Shown one piece after another: positions 1 through 8,780 of a stretch of 64,000 bases of DNA (positions are counted from its first letter, which is position 1; every line of letters starts with the position of its first letter). The notes beneath the pieces were generated by a model. It was not told the DNA's origin. It ran no database searches and worked only from the letters and a program-made list of their open reading frames with translations. The stretch spans positions 124,001 to 188,000 of the forward strand of contig CAXHNV010000003.1 of NCBI GenBank assembly GCA_964017965.1, read 5' to 3'. The position numbers and the translations under genes are program-made. The stretch is from UBA2883 sp964017965. GTDB lineage: Bacteria > Cyanobacteriota > Vampirovibrionia > Gastranaerophilales > Gastranaerophilaceae.

Positions 1-643
1 AGGTAAGGAAGATGCTCACGATTACAGATACTTCCCTGAACCTGATTTAATGCCGTTATCTATCTCAAGAGAATGGGTAGAAGACGTTAGAAAAACTCTT
101 CCGGAATTACCGTCTCAAAAACGTGAAAGATATATGTCTTTAGGCTTAAGCGAATATGATGCAAACGTTATCGTTGAACAAATGGCATCTGCCTTGTTCT
201 TTGATAAGGTATTGGAACTCGGTGCAGATGCTAAGAGTGCCGTTAACTTTATGATGGGACCTATCGCAGCTTATCTTAAAGAAGAACATATCGAAATCAC
301 CGATACTAAGCTTACTCCTGAAAATCTTGCTGAGATGTTAGGTATGATAGCTAAGAATACTATCTCAAACAATGTTGGTAAGCAAATTATTGTTGAGATG
401 ATGCAAGACGGTACTCCGGCAAGCAAAATTGTTGAAGAAAAAGGCTTAGGACAGATTACTGACGAAGGTGCTATCAGAAAGATTGTTGAAGAGATTGTTG
501 CTAACAATCAAGCACAGGTTGAACAGTATAAGTCAGGTAAGACTAACTTGTTTGGATTCTTTGTCGGTCAGGCAATGAAAGCTACAAAAGGTAAAGCTAA
601 CCCTAAGACCGTTAATGACATATTGAAAGAATTACTGGACTAA
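1..643 (+). CDS. gatB: Asp-tRNA(Asn)/Glu-tRNA(Gln) amidotransferase subunit B, 3' part
   Basis: This is the C-terminal part of GatB; the reading frame is open from base 2 and the start lies before the window. GatB is the kinase/transamidase subunit of GatCAB, which converts Glu-tRNA(Gln) (and Asp-tRNA(Asn)) to the amidated form. The visible frame opens with the conserved GatB stretch DAHDYRYFPEPDL, followed by the helical YqeY/tail domain (about 150 residues) that binds the tRNA elbow, including the end motif NPKTVNDILKELL. The internal ATG at 50 is not a start because the motif begins before it. A GltX gene at 29121-30581 fits the indirect Gln-tRNA pathway. The stop codon overlaps by two bases the stop of the convergent gene that follows. 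Confidence 0.95.
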   Translation, partial: GKEDAHDYRYFPEPDLMPLSISREWVEDVRKTLPELPSQKRERYMSLGLSEYDANVIVEQMASALFFDKVLELGADAKSAVNFMMGPIAAYLKEEHIEITDTKLTPENLAEMLGMIAKNTISNNVGKQIIVEMMQDGTPASKIVEEKGLGQITDEGAIRKIVEEIVANNQAQVEQYKSGKTNLFGFFVGQAMKATKGKANPKTVNDILKELLD

Positions 644-1350
644 CAATAAGCAGTAAATCTTTTTGGCTCCTGTTCAAGTGGATTGTCTTCAACAGGAGGG
701 TGGTTTAGTGCGTATGTTTTTGCAGTGGTTCTATCTGCAATAGCTTTACCGGCTCTTCCTCCGAGCTCAAATGCTCCGCAAGATGCTGCAATGAACCCTA
801 AAGCTTTTACAAGACTTCCTAACCTGCCTTGAGGGAGTTTACCTAAGAGTTTGTTGTTTTTACAGAAGTTTTTGCCTGAATCAACGATTCCTTTTAAGAT
901 TTTATTGTTTTGGTAAGTTGCGACTTCCCCGCCTAATCCGAATAGTTTTTTGTAAGCCCATTCAGCACCGAACATTGCACCCATAGCGCCTGATTCTTTA
1001 ATTAGTGTTGATTTTTTATCATCAGATTTGTATATTCTTACCCCGCTTGCTACACATAGAATAGGGTTAACAAGTTTTGATAAGATGTTTACACCTTTAC
1101 ATACTCCGTCGAAGATTTTACTTGAGCTTCTTGCGGTTTCAATAGTGCCTGAAACTCTATTCAGTCCGTCTGCAACAGCACCAGTTTTACCATGTGCCAT
1201 TTCAAGAACACCGCTTGCAGCGTTTTTTAATTGCAGACCGGCAACAAGTCCACGTTCCTTTTGGTCAACGCGCAGCGAGTTTTTAGCTTTATCTGTGTTC
1301 ATACAGCTAAAAATCATCATTCTAATTGGATCTGCTAATCCTACAGACAT
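640..1350 (-). CDS. Uncharacterised protein with Gly/Ala-rich hydrophobic segments
   Basis: I do not recognise this 236-residue protein. There is no N-terminal signal peptide, though residues 4-17 are mildly hydrophobic. Hydrophobic, small-residue-rich stretches lie at about 87-104, 121-140 and 179-203 and could be membrane-inserted or tightly packed helices. The middle is basic and the tail (about 215-236) is polar and Pro-rich, ending in Cys. The ATG at 1350 has AAGG about 8 bases upstream, so the start is reasonable. It is convergent with gatB, with overlapping stop codons and no terminator visible between them. Base use resembles its neighbours, so there is no sign of recent transfer. It may be restricted to this lineage. 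Confidence 0.7.
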   Translation of the reverse strand: MSVGLADPIRMMIFSCMNTDKAKNSLRVDQKERGLVAGLQLKNAASGVLEMAHGKTGAVADGLNRVSGTIETARSSSKIFDGVCKGVNILSKLVNPILCVASGVRIYKSDDKKSTLIKESGAMGAMFGAEWAYKKLFGLGGEVATYQNNKILKGIVDSGKNFCKNNKLLGKLPQGRLGSLVKALGFIAASCGAFELGGRAGKAIADRTTAKTYALNHPPVEDNPLEQEPKRFTAYC

Positions 1351-1453
1351 ACAACGACCTTATTCTTAACTAACACACATGTATTTTAAGTAAATTTTTT
1401 CAGGTTTTTTGCTAGTTTGGCAGAATTATTTACAAAAATTAATACAAAAATTA

Positions 1454-1927
1454 TTAATATCCGAGTGACCAAACTTTAGGTTTTATATTGTTGGTTTTCT
1501 TTGTGTTTGTAATGTTGTTTGAATCAACCTCTGTTGCTTCAATTACCTGTTCAGGACGTTGAAGTAAGTTGTTCTTTTGCATTGTTAAATCAACATTGTT
1601 GAAAGATTTCAGTCTGTCGAGTTTGTTTTGTAACTCAGCGTTTTCAACGTTTAATAGTGTTGTTTCTCTGCTGTATTCATTGAGCTTGATTTCACTTGAA
1701 ACAACAAAATAGTAACTTATGGTTGAGATAATAATAATACATAATAACAAGCCTGACAAAGTATCATTGAATTTTTTTAAAGCGATATCGCTTGCAGTAT
1801 TTTCTTTAGGAAAATATCCTGTAATAATTTGATTATCGCGTTGTTGTTGGATACTGTTTGTATTGAAGCCCTGACGGGTTTCTCTAAGTCTGTTCATATT
1901 GTGATTTATTACTCTATTATTATTCAA
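1454..1927 (-). CDS. FtsL-like single-pass cell division protein
   Basis: A 157-residue bitopic protein: a polar, Asn/Gln-rich cytoplasmic N-terminus (1-57), one transmembrane helix at about 58-77, a leucine-zipper-like heptad segment at about 79-110 (LLNVENAELQNKLDRL), then a polar periplasmic tail. That architecture is the one shared by FtsL/DivIC septum proteins, which lack strong sequence conservation. Position supports it: it lies 10 bases downstream of rsmH, the place where ftsL sits in the dcw cluster of most bacteria. I infer an FtsL role in recruiting FtsB/FtsQ or activating FtsWI. Family assignment rests on topology and synteny rather than on a diagnostic motif. Unlike the classical cluster, no ftsI or mur genes follow here. 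Confidence 0.6.
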   Translation of the reverse strand: MNNNRVINHNMNRLRETRQGFNTNSIQQQRDNQIITGYFPKENTASDIALKKFNDTLSGLLLCIIIISTISYYFVVSSEIKLNEYSRETTLLNVENAELQNKLDRLKSFNNVDLTMQKNNLLQRPEQVIEATEVDSNNITNTKKTNNIKPKVWSLGY

Positions 1928-1936
1928 TTATCTAAC

Positions 1937-2878
1937 CTAATTTTGTTTGATACATTTAACTATTCTTAGTTTAGCGCTTCTGGAAGGTGGATTTATTTTT
2001 ATTTCTTCTTCAGATGCTGTTATCGGTTTTCGATTCACCAATTCTATCCTTGGCGGCGGGCAGGTACATATAGGGTTATTACATCTACACTTTTGAGCCT
2101 CAAACTTAAAAAGTTTTTTTACTATCCTGTCCTCAAGAGAATGAAAACTGATTACAGATATTATAGCACCATAATCTAATAAATCCAACACATCATTTAA
2201 AACTTTTTTTACATTTGTTAACTCTTGATTAACTTCGATTCTTATAGCTTGAAAAACCCTTGTTGCAGGGTGTATAGATGATTTGATTCGCGGAGTGGAG
2301 TTTATTATCAGTTCGCTTAATTGTGTAGTTGTATTAATTTTTGTGTGTTTTCTTGTTTCAACAATTGCTTTTGCGATACGTTTTGAAAACCGTTCTTCAC
2401 CGTATTCGCTAAAGATTCGAACGAGTTCGTCTTCTTTATAGGTATTTACAACATCATAAGCTGTTAAATCACCCTGCATATTAAATCGCATATCCAGGGG
2501 CGCTTCTTTTGAGAACGAGAATCCGCGCTCTTGTTTTGTTAGCTGGTGGTAAGAAGCGCCCAGGTCTAACAATACACCGCCTGTGATTTTTTCTATGCCG
2601 TGTGATTTTAATGCTGATTTTATGTTTGTGTAAGAATCTTTTATGATTGTGAGGTTAGGGTATTTTTCTAACCTTTTTGAAGCAAAGTTTATTGCATCAT
2701 CATCTATATCGAATGCAAAAAGTTTGCCGTTTGGCGAGATTCGCTCTAATATTAATTCACTATGTCCACCGCCGCCGAGTGTACAATCTACGTAAACCAG
2801 CCCGTCCTGACAGTTGAGTGCGTCGACAGCTTCCTGCTTCATTACCGTATAGTGATTAAATTCTGTATTACTTTGCAT
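1937..2878 (-). CDS. rsmH: 16S rRNA (cytosine1402-N4)-methyltransferase RsmH
   Basis: RsmH (MraW) uses SAM to methylate N4 of C1402 in 16S rRNA at the ribosomal P site. The 313-residue length is normal. The SAM-binding glycine motif GGGGHS lies at residues 35-40, followed by the acidic SAM-ribose segment (FAFDIDDDAI). The family signatures LDLGASYHQL, ERGFSF and PLDMRFN are present, as are RVFQAIRIEVN and ISFHSLEDRIVK in the C-terminal half. A cysteine-rich stretch CRCNNPICTCPPP near the end matches what many RsmH proteins carry. Translation starts at the ATG at 2878. The ftsL-like gene follows 10 bases downstream, so the two form a short remnant of the division/cell-wall cluster. It is divergent from ligA. 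Confidence 0.95.
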   Translation of the reverse strand: MQSNTEFNHYTVMKQEAVDALNCQDGLVYVDCTLGGGGHSELILERISPNGKLFAFDIDDDAINFASKRLEKYPNLTIIKDSYTNIKSALKSHGIEKITGGVLLDLGASYHQLTKQERGFSFSKEAPLDMRFNMQGDLTAYDVVNTYKEDELVRIFSEYGEERFSKRIAKAIVETRKHTKINTTTQLSELIINSTPRIKSSIHPATRVFQAIRIEVNQELTNVKKVLNDVLDLLDYGAIISVISFHSLEDRIVKKLFKFEAQKCRCNNPICTCPPPRIELVNRKPITASEEEIKINPPSRSAKLRIVKCIKQN

Positions 2879-2924
2879 AAGTTAATTATAAGATAAACAT
2901 GTTTAAATATAATAATTTATATGC

Positions 2925-2930
2925 TAAAAT
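2925..2930 (+). promoter_or_regulatory. Extended -10 promoter element of ligA
   Basis: TATGC precedes TAAAAT at 2925-2930, giving an extended -10 (TGn then hexamer). Transcription would begin near 2937. This excludes the upstream in-frame ATG at 2921 and supports the ATG at 2951 as the ligA start. No convincing -35 is seen, as expected for extended -10 promoters. Confidence 0.5.
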
Positions 2931-2950
2931 GTCATTCAGATGAGGTGAGA

Positions 2951-4936
2951 ATGGTTAAAGACAGATTAGAGTATCTTAAATCAGAGATTAACAAACACAA
3001 TTATAACTACTATGTATTAGACAATCCGACAATCAGCGATTATCAATATGACATGTTGTTTAAAGAGTTAAAGGATATTGAATCTGCTCACCCTGAACTA
3101 AAGACCCCTGATAGCCCTACTCAACGTGTGGGTTCTATTTCTACAGGGTTTGAAGAATATAAACATGAATACAGATTGTATAGCTTAGATAACTCTTATA
3201 ATCAGGAAGATTTGAGAAAATGGTATGAAAGAGTTACTAAAGAATACGGCAAAGAAAACCTTGATTTAGTTTGTGAGCTGAAGATTGACGGACTTGCGAT
3301 TGCTTTGAGTTATAAAAACGGGGTTTTTACAACAGGTGTAACCCGTGGTGACGGGATTATTGGTGAAAATATTACACAGAACCTTAAAACTGTTAAGGCA
3401 ATCCCGCTAAAGCTTTTTGAAAACGTTGATATAGATGTTCGCGGTGAGATTTATATGCCGGTTTCTTCTTTTAATAAGTTGAATGAAGAAAGCCTTCAAA
3501 ACGGTGAAAAAGTTTTTGCGAACCCGCGTAATGCTGCTGCCGGTTCATTAAGACAGCTCGATAGTTCTATTACGGCGAAGCGTGATTTATCGATGTTTAC
3601 GTATACGGTTATTTTGCCTAAAGGTAATACTGAAATCAAAACCCATTGGGACAGTATTCAATATATTAAAAAACTCGGGTTTAAGACTAACCCTAATATG
3701 AAGCTTGTTCATAATATTGATGAAGCGATTGAGTTTTGTAATGAGTGGGATACAAAACGGTTTGATTTAGATTATGCAACAGACGGGGTTGTTATAAAGG
3801 TTAACGAGTTTTCTGCACAAAACGAAATAGGTTATACTTCAAGGGCTCCAAAGTGGGCGACTGCGTTTAAGTTCCCGCCGGAAGAGATTTCAACTACACT
3901 TCTTGATATTGAGCTGGGTGTAGGTAAGACTGGTGCAGTTACTCCGGTTGCGATACTTGAACCTGTTTTGCTTGCAGGCTCTACTGTTGCGCGTGCAAGT
4001 TTGCATAACTTTGATGAGATTAAAAGACTTGATGTCAGAATCGGAGATAAAGTTTTTATTAAAAAAGCTGCAGAGATTATTCCTAAAGTTATAAAAGTGG
4101 TTGATGATGAGGCACATTATACGCGAAAAGAGTATGTTCCGCCGACAACTTGTCCTGAGTGTGATTCGCCTTTGGAATTCAGAGAGGGTGAAGTTGTGGC
4201 TTATTGTTCAAGTATGGATTGTCCTTCTATTTTGAAAGCCAGACTTGAGTATTGGGTTTCTAAAGAGGCTATGGATATTGATTACATTGGACCGTCTGTA
4301 ATTGAGCAGTTGTTTGAGAAGAAAATGGTTGTATATCCACAGGATTTTTATAAATTGTCTCAGCAAGATTTTATGCAGCTTGATTTGGTTAAGGAAAAAT
4401 CGGCTTACAATATGTATACTTCGATTCAGAACAGTAAGAACAGGCCGTTATCAAAGTTTGTAACGGCGTTATCTATAAGACATGTTGGTAAAGAAACTGC
4501 AGAGATTCTTGTTGGTGAGTTGAAGACATTGAATGCTTTAAGGACGGCTTCTGTTGAGACTTTGGCTTCGATTGAGGGTATTGGTGAAAAAATAGCATTA
4601 AATATATTTGACTTTTTTAATTCAGAAAAGAATGTTAGAATGTTAGAGGAACTTGATGAACTGGGTGTTAAGCCGGTTGAGAGTTCAAGTAAGGTATCAA
4701 ACGAGCTTGCGGGGATGACATTTGTTTTGACGGGAACATTATCAAAGATGACGAGAGATGAAGCGGGCGCGATATTGAAATCGCTGGGCGGCAAGACTTC
4801 GTCTTCTGTTTCTAAAAAAACATCTTGTGTTATTGCGGGCGAAAATGCGGGTTCAAAACTTGACAAAGCACTTGCATTGGGTGTAAAAGTATTAAATGAG
4901 GACGAGTTTTTAGAACTTATAAACTATAATAAATAG
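2951..4936 (+). CDS. ligA: NAD-dependent DNA ligase LigA
   Basis: LigA seals nicks in replication and repair using NAD+ as the AMP donor. From the ATG at 2951 the protein is 661 residues, the family norm. I prefer this start over the in-frame ATG at 2921 because GAGGTGAG lies directly in front of it and because a likely -10 hexamer covers 2925-2930. The N-terminal Ia domain is followed by the adenylation domain with the nucleophile lysine in CELKIDGLAI (Lys 111 from this start). Then come the OB fold, a four-Cys zinc finger (CPEC...CSSMDC), helix-hairpin-helix repeats (IRHVGKETA, IEGIGEKIA) and a C-terminal BRCT domain (MTFVLTGTLSKMTRDEA). All domains are intact. Confidence 0.97.
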   Translation: MVKDRLEYLKSEINKHNYNYYVLDNPTISDYQYDMLFKELKDIESAHPELKTPDSPTQRVGSISTGFEEYKHEYRLYSLDNSYNQEDLRKWYERVTKEYGKENLDLVCELKIDGLAIALSYKNGVFTTGVTRGDGIIGENITQNLKTVKAIPLKLFENVDIDVRGEIYMPVSSFNKLNEESLQNGEKVFANPRNAAAGSLRQLDSSITAKRDLSMFTYTVILPKGNTEIKTHWDSIQYIKKLGFKTNPNMKLVHNIDEAIEFCNEWDTKRFDLDYATDGVVIKVNEFSAQNEIGYTSRAPKWATAFKFPPEEISTTLLDIELGVGKTGAVTPVAILEPVLLAGSTVARASLHNFDEIKRLDVRIGDKVFIKKAAEIIPKVIKVVDDEAHYTRKEYVPPTTCPECDSPLEFREGEVVAYCSSMDCPSILKARLEYWVSKEAMDIDYIGPSVIEQLFEKKMVVYPQDFYKLSQQDFMQLDLVKEKSAYNMYTSIQNSKNRPLSKFVTALSIRHVGKETAEILVGELKTLNALRTASVETLASIEGIGEKIALNIFDFFNSEKNVRMLEELDELGVKPVESSSKVSNELAGMTFVLTGTLSKMTRDEAGAILKSLGGKTSSSVSKKTSCVIAGENAGSKLDKALALGVKVLNEDEFLELINYNK

Positions 4937-4962
4937 CATACAAATATTAAAAAAAGGTGATT

Positions 4963-5397
4963 ATGAAGAAAAATTTTAACGTTATTCAAATAAACGGATT
5001 TAGAGGGTTGGTAATGGCACTTGGTGTTGTTACTTGTTTGGCTGCGGGATTTATTGTGTTCCCGGGTATTGTTATGAAATCAATCTGGAACGTTGTTTCA
5101 AGTTATACGGGTATGGTACCTCAGATAGCTATGTTACAGGGGGTTTTGCTCTGGGCTATTATGGTAATCGGGTACTTAACTTTCAGAAAAAACAGGATGA
5201 TGATAGAGTTTAAGTCTGCGAATGATTTATCAAGAGATGAAATGGATGAGGTCATGCAAAGGATAAGACTACAGAAGCAGGCAGATATAATATCAAAAGC
5301 AATGATGGAAGCTAAGAAAGAGATAGAAGCTCAAAAAGCCGTAATTGGTGAAGAAGACGGGGCTGAAGACATCGAAAAAAATCGTGTTGACATTTAG
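4963..5397 (+). CDS. Small two-helix membrane protein with coiled-coil tail
   Basis: I do not recognise this protein of 144 residues. The ATG at 4963 is preceded by AAAAAGGTGA and is a better start than the GTG six bases earlier. Two hydrophobic helices are visible at roughly residues 13-34 and 52-72 (FRGLVMALGVVTCLAAGFIV; MLQGVLLWAIMVIGYL), joined by a short loop with a Pro. They are followed by a long charged helix (from about 80) likely to form a cytoplasmic coiled coil. It sits 26 bases after ligA and may be transcribed with it. It ends just before the tRNA cluster. No functional inference beyond an inner-membrane protein is justified. Confidence 0.65.
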   Translation: MKKNFNVIQINGFRGLVMALGVVTCLAAGFIVFPGIVMKSIWNVVSSYTGMVPQIAMLQGVLLWAIMVIGYLTFRKNRMMIEFKSANDLSRDEMDEVMQRIRLQKQADIISKAMMEAKKEIEAQKAVIGEEDGAEDIEKNRVDI

Positions 5398-5430
5398 TTT
5401 TTTTCTTAGTAATATATACATACTGGGTAT

Positions 5431-5502
5431 GCCGGTATAGCTCAACGGTAGAGCAACGGTTTTGTAAACCGTAGGTTGTAGGTTCGATTCCTATTACCGG
5501 CT
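5431..5502 (+). tRNA. tRNA-Thr (anticodon UGU)
   Basis: A complete 72-base cloverleaf: acceptor GCCGGTA pairs with TACCGGC, the D arm is GCTC...GAGC, and the anticodon stem is ACGGT/ACCGT around the loop TTTGTAA. The anticodon is TGT at 5463-5465 and reads ACA. The T arm contains GGTTCGATTCC. The discriminator is T and CCA is not encoded. Confidence 0.95.
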
Positions 5503-5517
5503 TTTTTCCTAGACTTT

Positions 5518-5589
<72 letters not shown>

Positions 5590-5633
5590 TATTTTAGATA
5601 CGGCTTAAATATGCCGGAGTGACAATTTTATAA

Positions 5634-5716
5634 GGGTAGATGGCCGAGTGGCTAAAGGCGACAGACTGTAAATCTGTTCCCGCGAGGGTACGGTGGTTCG
5701 AATCCACCTCTGCCCA
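5634..5716 (+). tRNA. tRNA-Tyr (anticodon GUA)
   Basis: An 83-base type II tRNA. Acceptor GGGTAGA pairs with TCTGCCC (one G-U pair). The anticodon stem ACAGA/TCTGT encloses loop CTGTAAA, with anticodon GTA at 5668-5670. A long variable arm (TTCCCGCGAGGGTA) is present, as expected for bacterial tRNA-Tyr. The T arm is GGTGG TTCGAAT CCACC. Parts of its 3' end are repeated in the palindromic element that follows. Confidence 0.95.
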
Positions 5717-5720
5717 ATTT

Positions 5721-5757
5721 ACAAAAACAGGATAGGTTATACCTATCCTGTTTTTGT
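5721..5757 (+). terminator. Strong hairpin after the tRNA cluster
   Basis: A perfect 17-base inverted repeat (arms 5721-5737 and 5741-5757, loop TAT). The left arm begins ACAAAAACAGG and the right arm ends in CTGTTTTTGT, so the T-rich side gives an intrinsic terminator for the tRNA transcript. It is nearly symmetrical and could act on both strands. Confidence 0.75.
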
Positions 5758-5759
5758 AT

Positions 5760-5878
5760 GCAGAGGTAATTCTCACCACCGTGGTGGTTCTTTCCTCCAT
5801 TTGCTGTTGTCAGCTTATGTTTTCGAAAAACAATACTCAATTGTTTTTCGCCGCAAATGGAGTCCTTACCTCTGCCCA
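5760..5878. repeat. Nested palindromic element containing copies of tRNA-Tyr 3' segments
   Basis: This stretch has no plausible gene but is highly structured. The outer arms GCAGAGGTAA (5760-5769) and TTACCTCTGC (5866-5875) are complementary. Inside lie a short hairpin ACCACC/GGTGGT (5775-5788), a 10-base stem CTCCATTTGC/GCAAATGGAG (5795-5804 with 5853-5862), and an 11-base hairpin CGAAAAACAAT/ATTGTTTTTCG (5824-5834 with 5840-5850). Two pieces match the adjacent tRNA-Tyr gene exactly: GGTGGTTC (5783-5790 and 5692-5699) and ACCTCTGCCCA (5868-5878 and 5706-5716). It therefore looks like a copy of the tRNA T-arm and acceptor end opened by a stem-loop. It could be a tRNA-targeted insertion scar, a small palindromic mobile element, or a structured RNA. 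Confidence 0.7.
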
Positions 5879-5882
5879 GTTT

Positions 5883-5914
5883 AAAAAAGACTTCACGTGA
5901 GTGAGGTCTTTTTT
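5883..5914 (-). terminator. Hairpin between the tRNA region and helD
   Basis: Arms 5883-5896 and 5901-5914 form a 14-base stem (one T-G pair) with loop GTGA. It has A-runs and T-runs on its outer ends, so it can terminate the minus-strand helicase gene that ends at 5916 and also rightward transcription. Confidence 0.7.
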
Positions 5915-5915
5915 C

Positions 5916-8780
5916 TTAGATATTTTTTGTATAGTTGCATTTTGGGTAGTTTGAGCAGCCCCAGAACCAGCCGTACTGTTCCTCACGTTTTATCAAATAC
6001 CCGTCACTACACTTAGGGCAACTTAATTTAATCTCGTGACATCTCGGATTCGTACACTCAAAAAATCCCTTCTCTTCATTAAATTTTAAATACCCTTTCT
6101 GACAATTGTCACATACAGGGGTTATAAAATCACAATACGCACTGTGAGAACATACAAAAGATTTTTTACTCGTTGATTTTACCAATATCCCGGTTCCGCA
6201 TTTAGGACACTTTATCTTTCTTGTGTTTTCAGCGTTACCATATATTCCGATATTATAATTTTCGTTTTCAAGTTCTTCTATAAACGATGACGGCTTAGAA
6301 TCACATACAAGATAAACCTTTTCTTTAGCTCTTGTTAAAGCAACATAAAATAATCGTCTCTCCTCAGCATTAGGATACTTTTCAGCCTGCGGTAATACCA
6401 TACTCAAGATAGGATCATCAATCTTCTCCAGCGGGAATGCACCCCTATTCATATCCGTGACAATAACATAGTCAAACCCCAACCCCTTTGCTCCGTGTAC
6501 GGAACTAAACTCAATATCAAGCTGTGGAAACTCACGTTTATAATTTTCTAACGTGCTCTTGTATTCTTGTCTTAATACAGCGTCCTTATCTTTTAGCTTG
6601 TTGAACCTCGATAAGATTAAAACATCTGCCTTTTCCCCTTCTTTAAGCCGGTTGGCAATCTCGTTTAGAACATTCTTTACAGAATCCTCTTCGTTGTCTT
6701 TATAATAAATAAATACAGACGGCTCATCACTTTTTTTAACGGTTTTTATTTGTTTACTCAGCTGGTCGCTGTTTTTCATAATAAATTTGGTTGCAACACG
6801 GTTTATCTGATTATCAAAACGGAAGGTCATATCCAAATCGATTCGTTTGGTAACCCCGAATTCTTTCTCAAAATTTGTCATAATCGAGATATCACTACCG
6901 GAAAATCTGTAAATCGATTGCCAATCATCACCTACACAAAAAAGTTTTGCGCCCGTCTCTTTTTTTAACGCCTTTAACAACAATGCCCTGCCTTGTGAAA
7001 TATCTTGAAATTCGTCTACCAAAATATATTTATAGTTTGATTTAAAGAACCCGTTTTCTATAAATTTGGTAGCAGTCAGAATCATATCATTGAAATCGTT
7101 TTCATTATTTTTGTCAAGAATCAGTTTATACTGTTTGTTTATAGTCTCAAAAATATTCAAAAACGCCTGTTTTCGTTTGCTTCTGTGGATTTTAAATGCT
7201 TCTCTATCGGGTTGTTCTAATTGAGAAATTACTTTTTCATATAACGGTCTCAGTTCAAATTGATTTGATTTGAAATGGTTTAAGAATGTTGAAGCCAGCT
7301 CTGTGAAAGAATCGATATGTTTTGCGTTATTCAGTTTATTAAACATATCTTCTTTGTTTATTGTTTTGAATTCAACATTATGTTCAAACAGTTTTGTTTT
7401 TAAGTTATTTAAAAGACTACCTTCAAAGTTTTCCCAGCTATAAGTTTCAATAAGTTTAGTGTTATAGTAAGTATGGGTTTTACGTTTCCATGCTATGCCA
7501 TCGCAATAAGTTTTACAATCGATAAATTTAGGGGTTACACCTTCTTTATTTATTGCAAAGTGTTCGATATAGATATCATAGTCAGGTAAGTAAAAATCCG
7601 GTTTATACAAACCGTGATTATAGTTTCCGCAGTTATAAGGGTATGTTTTTTCGTACTCATAGTTTATACCGTTAAGGTACAAAAAGTTAGCTATATAACA
7701 TTCCTCTAAGCTTCTTACAAGCTCTCCGTTCAGAGTTCTGACTTCAAAGTTCTCTAAATAATTAAAGTATTCGCCTTCTTCTTTGAAGTTTGAGATGTTC
7801 GGCATTGGATAAAAGAACTCCTGAAAATAGGTCTTCATTATGTCTGCAAATTTTTCATCATTAAGGTTCTCTTCAATGATAGATTTGATAGTATTTTTAT
7901 AAGCATATTCATCAGAAGCTACCTTAGACAATGCTTTTCTGTATTGTCCCTGACTTAATATATGGTTGCCTAAGCCGTGGAAGGTTTTTACATCCGGGAC
8001 TAATTCCAGTTTTTGTTCCAGACGTTCCTGAATTTCTTCCTGAGCTTTTTTATTGAATGCAAGTACTAAAATTTCATTAGGCTTAGCAAGTTTTTTCTTT
8101 AACAAATAGAATACTTTACCTGCTATAACACTTGTTTTTCCTGAGCCTGCTCCTGCTACAATAAGGTTGTTATCTTCGTTTGTTATAATAGCTAACCTTT
8201 GCATTTTAGTAAGCGGATTTGACTCTAAATTGTCAAAAAATTCTTTGTATTTTTCAAGCTCGTTTTCTAAAAAGTTTTCGTTATTTAATTGACGAATAGA
8301 TTCATAGTTTTCTTTGTAGTTTTTATAAAGTTTAAGATATTTTTTACATTCATTTTTCTTTTCGATATCAAACGGCAGGTTTTTATATTTTGATAAAATA
8401 GAGTTTTTGATAGTGTCCAATATCTCATTATTTAGTGAGTTTGAAACATACTGCGAAGAATTTGTTACTGAGTCAAAAAGACAAAACTCATCTCTCAATA
8501 GTCCGTAATCTATACAGAATTCCAGAAACCTTTTTATTTCAATCGACTTGATTGGCAAAAGGTTAGTTAGGGTATAGTTTTTATCTGTTGTAGAAAGAAT
8601 AATATCTGAAAACAGAAACTTTTTCTTAATATTTACCGAATTAACCTGATTTATGATAACGGGAACAGACTTTTTACTGTTTTTCAGTAAAAATATTCTT
8701 TTTCCGATAAGGATACTGTGAAAGTTATTACCCTTATATAAAAAATGTAAGAAGTTATTAAATTGAAGTCTCTTTTTCAT
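5916..8780 (-). CDS. HelD-type superfamily 1 DNA helicase with C-terminal zinc ribbons
   Basis: A 954-residue UvrD/Rep-family (SF1A) helicase, most like DNA helicase IV. The Q motif and Walker A lie at about 193-217 (TKMQRLAI then GAGSGKTS at 210-217). Walker B is VDEFQDIS, followed by VGDDWQSIYRF, and the late motifs include VSSVHGAKGLGFDYV-like and YVALTRAKEKVYLV segments. An insertion around residues 365-440 holds YKPDFYLPD and a nearby IDCKTY, resembling the nuclease-fold insert of helicase IV; I cannot tell whether it is active. The tail has three zinc-ribbon repeats (CPKCG..., CDNC..., CPKC...C) of the topoisomerase type. It probably acts in recombination or replication restart. The dedA gene ends directly before its start. 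Confidence 0.88.
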   Translation of the reverse strand: MKKRLQFNNFLHFLYKGNNFHSILIGKRIFLLKNSKKSVPVIINQVNSVNIKKKFLFSDIILSTTDKNYTLTNLLPIKSIEIKRFLEFCIDYGLLRDEFCLFDSVTNSSQYVSNSLNNEILDTIKNSILSKYKNLPFDIEKKNECKKYLKLYKNYKENYESIRQLNNENFLENELEKYKEFFDNLESNPLTKMQRLAIITNEDNNLIVAGAGSGKTSVIAGKVFYLLKKKLAKPNEILVLAFNKKAQEEIQERLEQKLELVPDVKTFHGLGNHILSQGQYRKALSKVASDEYAYKNTIKSIIEENLNDEKFADIMKTYFQEFFYPMPNISNFKEEGEYFNYLENFEVRTLNGELVRSLEECYIANFLYLNGINYEYEKTYPYNCGNYNHGLYKPDFYLPDYDIYIEHFAINKEGVTPKFIDCKTYCDGIAWKRKTHTYYNTKLIETYSWENFEGSLLNNLKTKLFEHNVEFKTINKEDMFNKLNNAKHIDSFTELASTFLNHFKSNQFELRPLYEKVISQLEQPDREAFKIHRSKRKQAFLNIFETINKQYKLILDKNNENDFNDMILTATKFIENGFFKSNYKYILVDEFQDISQGRALLLKALKKETGAKLFCVGDDWQSIYRFSGSDISIMTNFEKEFGVTKRIDLDMTFRFDNQINRVATKFIMKNSDQLSKQIKTVKKSDEPSVFIYYKDNEEDSVKNVLNEIANRLKEGEKADVLILSRFNKLKDKDAVLRQEYKSTLENYKREFPQLDIEFSSVHGAKGLGFDYVIVTDMNRGAFPLEKIDDPILSMVLPQAEKYPNAEERRLFYVALTRAKEKVYLVCDSKPSSFIEELENENYNIGIYGNAENTRKIKCPKCGTGILVKSTSKKSFVCSHSAYCDFITPVCDNCQKGYLKFNEEKGFFECTNPRCHEIKLSCPKCSDGYLIKREEQYGWFWGCSNYPKCNYTKNI

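Noticed and set aside
2921..2950. Upstream ATG of ligA
   Set aside because: It would lie in front of the likely transcription start, lacks a ribosome site, and adds ten non-conserved residues.
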